A stretch of 6,677 nucleotides of DNA from Fimbriimonadales bacterium. Lineage in GTDB: Bacteria > Armatimonadota > Fimbriimonadia > Fimbriimonadales > Fimbriimonadaceae. Shown in pieces: positions 1-4,796 of this stretch (within the stretch, counting starts at the first letter, position 1; each line of letters begins with the position of its first letter). The DNA lies in contig JAPLCS010000026.1 in assembly GCA_026392145.1 (NCBI GenBank), forward strand, positions 1 to 6,677, given 5' to 3'. The position numbers were made by a program, and so were the translations under genes. The notes under the pieces are model-generated. The model did not search any database. It had not been told where the DNA came from and saw only the letters and a program-made list of their open reading frames with translations.

Positions 1-558
1 ACACGAATTGCGCGACTACTCCACGCAATCTGCCCACTTTCAGTTCAAGAGTTCCACGAAAACCTCTTGTTGGCGTTCCACCCAAGCGGGGTAGGACTTG
101 GAATTCACGGTAGAGATGAAGCAACGGGAGACCTCACCTCAAATATAGGAGTGGTTTCGCTAGAAAATAATGTTCTCAGTCTGCTTGCTAATGTTCGCTA
201 TCCTGCAACATGGAATGGGGATCAACTGCACGAACTCTGCAGTTCCAAAATGGCAACTCTTGGTAGCTCTTGGAGCTTCAAAGTGGAACGAGATTCCCCC
301 TCTCTCTACTTCCCGAAAGATCATCCACTCGTCCGGACCATTGTAGATGTCTATAGGGCTGAAACCGGAGACATGACCGAACCCGGCACAATGGGTGGTG
401 GCACGTATGCCAGAGCGGTACCCAACACCATCAGCATCGGAACAGGATGGTTGGGTGACGGAGATCCCCACCAAACAGATGAAAGAGTTGCGATTGAGAG
501 CCTTAAAAAAATGAGTCGAATTTACTCTTCAATCCTCTACCGATTAGCGACCATCTAA
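1..558 (+). CDS. M20 family metallopeptidase, PepV-like dipeptidase (C-terminal part)
   Basis: The frame is open from base 1 with no stop, so the gene begins left of the window and only the last 185 residues are seen; full-length PepV proteins are roughly 450-470 residues. PepV-type M20 enzymes are cytoplasmic di-zinc aminopeptidases that cleave dipeptides and some short peptides. Seen here: the DLTSNIGVV segment (about residues 44-52), typical of the end of the lid domain; the NVRYP strand (about 64-68); GGGTYAR (132-138), which in this family supplies substrate-binding residues; and the late metal-ligand histidine in DPHQTDE (His157), followed by the usual C-terminal helix ending IYSSILYRLA. 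The leading residues belong to the lid domain, so the TTG at 67 is not the real start. A palindromic terminator follows 38 bases after the stop. The family call is firm; substrate range and partners cannot be judged from this fragment. Confidence 0.9.
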   Translation, partial: TRIARLLHAICPLSVQEFHENLLLAFHPSGVGLGIHGRDEATGDLTSNIGVVSLENNVLSLLANVRYPATWNGDQLHELCSSKMATLGSSWSFKVERDSPSLYFPKDHPLVRTIVDVYRAETGDMTEPGTMGGGTYARAVPNTISIGTGWLGDGDPHQTDERVAIESLKKMSRIYSSILYRLATI

Positions 559-596
559 ACGAAAATAGACGTTCAAAACCGATTGAGACATAAAAC

Positions 597-628
597 AAGA
601 AAGGTCGTGGAATTCCACGACCTTTCTT
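597..628. terminator. bidirectional intrinsic terminator (perfect palindrome)
   Basis: Bases 597-628 form a perfect 32-bp palindrome centred between 612 and 613. As RNA this gives a strong GC-containing stem around GGTCGTGG/CCACGACC with an AATT tetraloop. T-rich sequence follows on both strands (CTTTCTTCACTTT rightward, CTTGTTTTATG leftward). It lies between the stop codons of two convergent genes (558 on plus, 644 on minus), so it very probably ends both transcripts. Confidence 0.85.
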
Positions 629-643
629 CACTTTCCCCAAAAG

Positions 644-907
644 TTACTTAGCTTTCGGAGTAGGGATGCTTGGAGCATCCTTGAACTTATCTGGATTATC
701 CTTGAATTGACCAGGGCAGCCTGCACAACAGAAGAAGTATCGTCGACCTTTGTAGTCGGTAAACATCTTGGACTTAGTAGCCTTGGCAATGTTTACTTTG
801 TGATCTTTCATAACCGCACATGCGATCTCTTCTGGTTCCTTCTTAGTTTGTGCGAACACTGGCACCATTACAGCAGCAATGACCACGCTCAAAATTACTT
901 TTTTCAT
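644..907 (-). CDS. exported YHS-domain metal-binding protein
   Basis: An 87-residue protein. It begins MKK followed by a hydrophobic run (about residues 4-18) and a likely signal peptidase I site after VFA (residue 19), so the mature protein should act outside the cytoplasmic membrane. There is no lipobox cysteine. The mature part is a YHS domain: CAVM at 30-33 (the family usually has CPVM), DYKGRRYFFCCAGC at 51-64, then QFKDNPDKF. Cys30, Cys60, Cys61 and Cys64 are the likely metal-binding residues. YHS domains are linked with heavy-metal (often copper) binding, either fused to transport ATPases or as small separate proteins. The tail is short and Pro/Lys-rich. A longer frame opens at a GTG at 934, but the ATG at 907 gives a proper signal peptide and has an AGGA site 6 bases upstream. 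The gene stands alone, convergent with the peptidase and divergent from the phosphatase. The metal and partner are unknown. Confidence 0.88.
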   Translation of the reverse strand: MKKVILSVVIAAVMVPVFAQTKKEPEEIACAVMKDHKVNIAKATKSKMFTDYKGRRYFFCCAGCPGQFKDNPDKFKDAPSIPTPKAK

Positions 908-913
908 CTCTTG

Positions 914-917
914 TCCT
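914..917 (-). promoter_or_regulatory. ribosome binding site deciding the YHS protein start
   Basis: AGGA on the minus strand lies 6 bases before the ATG at 907. It supports this ATG over the in-frame GTG at 934, which would add nine residues ahead of an otherwise canonical signal peptide. Confidence 0.65.
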
Positions 918-918
918 G

Positions 919-935
919 AGTGCACAAATTGCACT
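919..935. repeat. short inverted repeat in the divergent promoter region
   Basis: AGTGCA, five bases, then TGCACT: two 6-base arms forming a dyad. It lies 11 bases upstream of the YHS start codon and overlaps the weak plus-strand TTGCAC. The size and position suit a small operator for a dimeric repressor, but a chance repeat of this length is possible. Confidence 0.35.
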
Positions 936-965
936 TACATAAAGTATATGCTCTTAACTTAACAA

Positions 966-1691
966 ATGATTCGCATTTTGCATACAAATGACATGCATGG
1001 CACCTTGGAAAATTCATTCTCTGGTTCAAATTTTCATCAATTGAGTGAGCTAAGAAAAGACACCGATTTGTACTTTGACTCGGGTGACTGCATTAAAAAA
1101 GGGAACCTTGCAATACCTACTCGCATTGATCCAGTATGGCAAATACTATCTGAACTCCACTGTACGGCATCAGTGATAGGAAATCGAGAAACTCACCCCA
1201 TTGCATCTGTCTTTGAAATGAAAATTAAAGGCATCAAACACCCGGTTCTGTGCGGAAACCTGAAAGCGAAAAAAGGTGAGTCCCCCCTTCCCGCCCAATT
1301 GGTCATTACTCATGAGAAGCTGAAAATCGGTATCGTCACCACGATGGTCGCCATGGTTACCGAAAAAATGAAAACTCAATTTGCAAGTTCATTTCTCTGG
1401 GGACCTCCAATAAAAACCATCGTTTCCCAAGCGAAGGAACTTCGACCCGAAGTGGACGTACTTTTTGCACTCACGCATATCGGATTCAATAAAGACCAAA
1501 AACTCGCAGAGCGATGCCCAGAAATAGATGTTATTTTCGGAGGTCACTCACACACCGTACTTCCCGAGCCAGTAAAGGTGAACCGAACATGGATTGTTCA
1601 AGGTGGTTCCCATAATCGCTTTGCCGGAGTCTATGACTACGACCCAGCAGAAAATTTACTCACCGGTGGGCTCAAAAGTTTGAGTCGTTGA
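966..1691 (+). CDS. 5'-nucleotidase/UshA-family metallophosphatase, catalytic domain only
   Basis: A 241-residue protein with the calcineurin-like di-metal phosphoesterase fold of the 5'-nucleotidase family, which hydrolyses nucleotides and other phosphate esters. Motifs in order: ILHTNDMHG at 4-12 (Asp9 and His11), SGD at 39-41 (Asp41), GNRE at 72-75 (Asn73), LTHIG at 169-173 (His171) and GGHSH at 192-196 (His194, His196). All seven metal ligands expected from E. coli UshA are therefore present. The residue after the Asn, normally the catalytic His of GNHE, is Arg74. The C-terminal substrate-binding domain of UshA-type enzymes is absent. There is also no signal peptide, because the catalytic domain starts at residue 1, so the protein should be cytoplasmic. 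The ATG at 966 is the natural start because the first strand follows at once; no Shine-Dalgarno is evident. The 3' end overlaps the convergent amidohydrolase by 20 bases. Family is firm; substrate and even activity are open. Confidence 0.88.
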   Translation: MIRILHTNDMHGTLENSFSGSNFHQLSELRKDTDLYFDSGDCIKKGNLAIPTRIDPVWQILSELHCTASVIGNRETHPIASVFEMKIKGIKHPVLCGNLKAKKGESPLPAQLVITHEKLKIGIVTTMVAMVTEKMKTQFASSFLWGPPIKTIVSQAKELRPEVDVLFALTHIGFNKDQKLAERCPEIDVIFGGHSHTVLPEPVKVNRTWIVQGGSHNRFAGVYDYDPAENLLTGGLKSLSR

Positions 1692-2535
1692 CAATACGCT
1701 GAATGTTTGGCCACGCTGATTGTAGGTCCGAAATAAGTGGTGTCGAAGATCGAGCGATTGGCACCAAATCCATATCTAATTCCGCCATGATGATTGCTTC
1801 CTCGCCAACCGGTGCTTGAACGATAACGTTACCAAACGGATCATTAATCATTGAGCCCCCAACAAATCCTTTTCCACCCTCAAAACCCACCAACTGAGCA
1901 AGCACGGTGAATACTCCATGCTCTTCAGCAATCCCTTTGACCAAACGAGCATATCGGTCATGGTTTTCAATGCCCTCACCACTAAAACCTCTGGCTGGCG
2001 ATGCCGAAGGAATAATCATCACCGTTGCACCAGCCACCGCATTCAATGTGGGCCAAACAGAATGCCACACATCCTCACAAATCATGATGGATGCCTTTCC
2101 TAAATAAGTTTCAATAAGACCTAAATCTCTGCCACGAGAAACAAACCGCTCCTCATCAAAAACTCCATAAGTCGGCAAGAAAAACTTCTGATAGGTGTAC
2201 TTACACTCAACTGATTCACGCGAACACACTAAGTAAGCAGCGGAATTATAAATGTTCCCATGTTTCTCCTCATAAAAACCCACTACCACTTCAACAGGTC
2301 GCTCTAATTTTCCGCGTAAACGACCCTGTAACTGCGAAGCTAATTCGGCTCCAGAAAGCGATAACTCAACGACACCACCCTCCAAAAAATAACCCGTAGT
2401 GGCAGCCTCGGGAAAAACTATAAATGAAGCACCCTCCTTGCACGCCTGCCCAACTAAATCAGCAATCCTGTCAAGGTTCGCATGGAGTTTGCCCTTATCG
2501 GGAGCAAATTGGACAACTGCAACGGTGGTACCCAC
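1672..2535 (-). CDS. nitrilase-superfamily amidohydrolase, resembling the NadE glutaminase domain
   Basis: A 287-residue carbon-nitrogen hydrolase with the Glu-Lys-Cys catalytic set: Glu43 in FPEAATTGY, Lys117 in YQKFFLPTYGVFDEERF and Cys153 in MICEDVWH. The segment around Lys117 and the ICEDVW/ASPA region look most like the N-terminal glutaminase domain of glutamine-dependent NAD synthetase (NadE), which releases ammonia from glutamine. Here the protein is stand-alone, with no synthetase domain fused or next to it, so other amide or nitrile substrates remain possible. The late GGSMINDPFGN segment is typical of the superfamily. The start is GTG at 2535: an in-frame TAA lies four codons upstream and no earlier start exists. 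No Shine-Dalgarno is obvious. It begins 19 bases after the helicase stop on the same strand, so it is probably cotranscribed with the helicase genes, and it overlaps the convergent phosphatase by 20 bases. Confidence 0.9.
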   Translation of the reverse strand: MGTTVAVVQFAPDKGKLHANLDRIADLVGQACKEGASFIVFPEAATTGYFLEGGVVELSLSGAELASQLQGRLRGKLERPVEVVVGFYEEKHGNIYNSAAYLVCSRESVECKYTYQKFFLPTYGVFDEERFVSRGRDLGLIETYLGKASIMICEDVWHSVWPTLNAVAGATVMIIPSASPARGFSGEGIENHDRYARLVKGIAEEHGVFTVLAQLVGFEGGKGFVGGSMINDPFGNVIVQAPVGEEAIIMAELDMDLVPIARSSTPLISDLQSAWPNIQRIVNDSNF

Positions 2536-2554
2536 AAAGATATTTTACACCCGC

Positions 2555-3754
2555 TTAGACAAAAGGATCAGATTCGATGTCAGTTCCCTCAGAAGGCTTC
2601 GGCATCTGAACAAGACTCCAAGTTGGAAGGGAATCATAAATAGCAGCACCTATTCCGTTTCGAATAGATTTGGGTAGACCTTCTGTTCCTCGTTTAGCAC
2701 CTTGTTGCCAATCAACGATAGCTAATCGCTTTTTTGCACGAGTCATCGCAACATATTGAAACCGACCAAGTTCCTCAACATTTGCTCTATCTTTCTCCGC
2801 ATGCAAGTAAGCAAATAATGGAGTGCTTTTAACGCTACTTCCATATCCCAAGAATCCCGTTTTAGCGTCAAACAAAGGCTGATGAATCTTGTCCTTCTTT
2901 TGGTCGGCCGCATCGGCAATAATCACGGTCTTCCACTCCAATCCCTTTGAAGAGTGAATCGTAGAAACTGAAACCAAATCATCTTCATCGTCATACAACT
3001 CTGCATCAGACTCGATTTGCTTTAGCCTGTCGATAGATCGAATCAGCTCCGCAAACTCTGCCGATGAATACTCTGGCTGACGAGTAGCCAAAACCAGTAG
3101 CTTTCGCACATTTTCAATTCTCTGTCGACCATTTCTACGGGGAGCCAAGTTGGACATAAGGTCAGAGTGCTTTAATGCTTGGCTCAACACCTCCCAAGCA
3201 GGTAGACGATCAGCAAAGACAGAGAGCGGACCAAACCAACCCATAAACCGCATCAATTTTGCTTGTTCTGCCGCTTCTGGCAATTCCATACCAATTTTCG
3301 AACATTCTTTTAAGATCGAAAGCAATGTTTTCGTTTCAACCCGCCTATCCGACAACAGAATTACGGAGTCTAAAGACAAATCAACAATGGGACTTCTAAG
3401 CATTGCCAGCAGAGCAAATTCATCTGAAGGGTCAGCAACTGCCGCCAATAGATTCGCGATGTCCCTTATTTCCAAACGGGCATAAAGATTAGATGCCCCC
3501 GACAGGGTTCGAATACCAATACCCATTTCCTGGAGCTTCTTCTTTATCTGCATCACTGAACTGTTAAATCGCACAAGAATTGCAATATCTTTCAGCGACT
3601 CACCATTCGCTTGCAAGTAAGAAATATAAGCTCCTAACTCTTCCCAGCGACTCTTTGCACTGATTTCGACAATCTCTAATCCATGGTATTGAGATGAATT
3701 CGTCGGTTCATCAAAGCCTGTAACAGGAAGCATTGATACATACTTTTCGCCCAT
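2555..3754 (-). CDS. UvrD/AddA-type helicase, C-terminal fragment of a disrupted gene
   Basis: This frame holds the second half of a superfamily 1A helicase. Counting from the ATG at 3754, DIAILVRFNSSV is at about 56-67 (start of the 2A/2B part), motif V (VSTIHSSKGLEW) at about 263-274 and motif VI (FQYVAMTRAKKRL) at about 332-344. The protein ends about 55 residues later, so it has no C-terminal PD-(D/E)XK nuclease domain such as canonical AddA carries. The open frame extends upstream of the ATG to 3802 and encodes TDEGIQRAIDATFGSL, which reads as the stretch directly after the NYRS motif in UvrD-type proteins. The ATG is therefore internal to a once-continuous protein, and no Shine-Dalgarno precedes it. 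Alone, this fragment has no ATP-binding site and cannot be a helicase. It lies downstream of, and in a different frame from, the N-terminal half; the amidohydrolase follows after 19 bases. Confidence 0.85.
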   Translation of the reverse strand: MGEKYVSMLPVTGFDEPTNSSQYHGLEIVEISAKSRWEELGAYISYLQANGESLKDIAILVRFNSSVMQIKKKLQEMGIGIRTLSGASNLYARLEIRDIANLLAAVADPSDEFALLAMLRSPIVDLSLDSVILLSDRRVETKTLLSILKECSKIGMELPEAAEQAKLMRFMGWFGPLSVFADRLPAWEVLSQALKHSDLMSNLAPRRNGRQRIENVRKLLVLATRQPEYSSAEFAELIRSIDRLKQIESDAELYDDEDDLVSVSTIHSSKGLEWKTVIIADAADQKKDKIHQPLFDAKTGFLGYGSSVKSTPLFAYLHAEKDRANVEELGRFQYVAMTRAKKRLAIVDWQQGAKRGTEGLPKSIRNGIGAAIYDSLPTWSLVQMPKPSEGTDIESDPFV

Positions 3755-3803
3755 GAGCGAGCCAAACGTAGCATCAATTGCTCGCTGTATGCCCTCATCC
3801 GTT
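3755..3803 (-). other. deletion/frameshift junction within the helicase gene
   Basis: The N-terminal half runs through the Walker B helix (QYRLLN) and hits TGA at 3797-3795. The C-terminal half is open from 3802 in a different frame and begins at the position that follows NYRS in related helicases. Missing between them is the segment that would hold motif III (GDxxQSIYxFRGA) and NYRS. By analogy with PcrA/UvrD this is about 50 residues, or roughly 150 bases. A simple frameshift cannot explain it, because no frame in this stretch encodes those motifs. The bases AACGGA at the join (3803-3798) can serve as the end of either flank, which would fit a short-homology deletion. Confidence 0.75.
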
Positions 3804-4796
3804 CAACAGTCGATACTGCATCGGATTGTTGTCCTGAGCTTCATCAACCATAATGTGTGGGTAGAGATTTTTTAACTTCTGTCGAACCTCCAAATCGCCT
3901 TCCAATAAACGGACTGCTCGATTTTCCATCGATTCAAAATCCAAGACATTCAGTTTTCGTAACTCCGATTCAAACCTAAGCCAGCATCGAATTGCAATCT
4001 GAGCCAATGCCACCGTCATTCGGTAATCGTGCTCAAATTTTTCGACATCAAATTTAGGCTTGAGCCAGTCACACAACTTGTCAGTTGGCTTGAGAGCATC
4101 CTTCGCGACTTTGACCCAATCTTGGTCCAAGTTTTCACGAATCGCATCTTGAATAACCTGAGGTAGTTGCAAAAAGAGAAAGCGGTCGGTCCTTTCTTTA
4201 TAGTCCCGAGGGGAAGTAAATATCGACTCAAATTCAGAACGCGGAATTCCACTTTCGCGAAAGCGCTTCATTGTATCCTCAACAACTTTCACGAAAGAAG
4301 CATAGGCAGAAGGATCGTCCTGATCGTGACTTCCCAACATCTCCCTCAAGAACTCCGCTATGTATGGTTCGTCTTGCTCATCCAAAGTTGCCGCACGTCG
4401 AATAATCTGGCGCCTTAACAACTGGACATCACGTTGGCTCATGACTTCAAAGTTAGGGTCAAGTCCAGCCCGCACTGAATTCTCCCTTAAAATGCGCTCA
4501 TAAAATGAGTGAACCGTTTGAATGGGTCCTGTTTCTGCTTCTTGCGCCTCAGCAAAGAGTCCCTTGTCACGCAAACTTCCCACTATTCTCCGCTTCATTT
4601 CAGCGGCGGCCTTTTTAGTAAATGTGATGGTGAGAATCTCCGAGGGTCGAACACCCACTTCGGTAATCAAATGCAAGTAACGCTCATTGACAACATGGGT
4701 CTTCCCAGAGCCAGCCGATGCAAGCACCACAAATTCACCCTGAGTTTGGGTGATGATTCTTAACTGCTCACCTGTCGGCGTACGTTGCAGTCTCAT
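3795..4796 (-). CDS. UvrD/AddA-type helicase, N-terminal fragment of a disrupted gene
   Basis: These 333 residues cover the first ATPase domain of a superfamily 1A DNA helicase. Seen in order: Q motif (RTPTGEQLRII, 5-15), Walker A (ASAGSGKT, 26-33), motif Ia (ITFTKKAAAEMKRRI, 57-71), motif Ib/Ic (TVHSFYERIL, 94-103), a long 1B insertion and Walker B (VDEAQD, 317-322). The protein then stops after QYRLLNG, before motif III. Such helicases unwind DNA during repair; next to an AddB-like gene, the AddA role in an end-resecting helicase-nuclease is the best reading. The ATG overlaps the upstream stop codon by four bases (ATGA) and has a GGAGGT site 5 bases before it, so the start is secure and translation is coupled to the AddB-like gene. 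With the fragment at 2555-3754 this represents one gene that is either a pseudogene or an assembly error. The truncated product should bind ATP but lacks motifs III-VI. Confidence 0.88.
   Translation of the reverse strand: MRLQRTPTGEQLRIITQTQGEFVVLASAGSGKTHVVNERYLHLITEVGVRPSEILTITFTKKAAAEMKRRIVGSLRDKGLFAEAQEAETGPIQTVHSFYERILRENSVRAGLDPNFEVMSQRDVQLLRRQIIRRAATLDEQDEPYIAEFLREMLGSHDQDDPSAYASFVKVVEDTMKRFRESGIPRSEFESIFTSPRDYKERTDRFLFLQLPQVIQDAIRENLDQDWVKVAKDALKPTDKLCDWLKPKFDVEKFEHDYRMTVALAQIAIRCWLRFESELRKLNVLDFESMENRAVRLLEGDLEVRQKLKNLYPHIMVDEAQDNNPMQYRLLNG

Larger units (their letters stand above)
908..965. promoter_or_regulatory. divergent intergenic region, presumed promoters for both flanking genes
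   Basis: These 58 bases separate the start codons of the YHS gene (907, minus) and the phosphatase (966, plus), so any promoters for both should lie here or reach into the coding ends. The centre is AT-rich (about 935-965). Candidate elements are weak: TTGCAC at 929-934 with a poor TCTTAA 17 bases later for the plus strand, and TATACT (complement of 943-948) as a possible -10 for the minus strand without a convincing -35. I see no Shine-Dalgarno before the phosphatase ATG; if the weak plus-strand promoter is real, its transcript would be nearly leaderless. Confidence 0.4.

Noticed and set aside
160..474. Open frame on the minus strand within the peptidase gene
   Set aside because: It is antisense to clear M20 motifs and its translation resembles no protein family.
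67..558. TTG at 67 as the start of the M20 peptidase
   Set aside because: The frame is open to base 1 and the upstream codons continue the lid domain; the protein is simply cut by the window edge.
908..934. GTG at 934 as the start of the YHS protein
   Set aside because: It would put nine residues before a canonical MKK signal peptide; the ATG at 907 has an AGGA site at good spacing.
2555..3754. The C-terminal helicase frame as an independent gene
   Set aside because: It starts in mid-domain, has no Shine-Dalgarno, and its frame extends upstream with recognisable helicase sequence, so it is a fragment of the broken gene.
3755..3803. Programmed frameshifting to join the two helicase halves
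   Set aside because: No slippery run is present at the junction and about 50 residues including motif III would still be missing, so a shift would not restore a working helicase.
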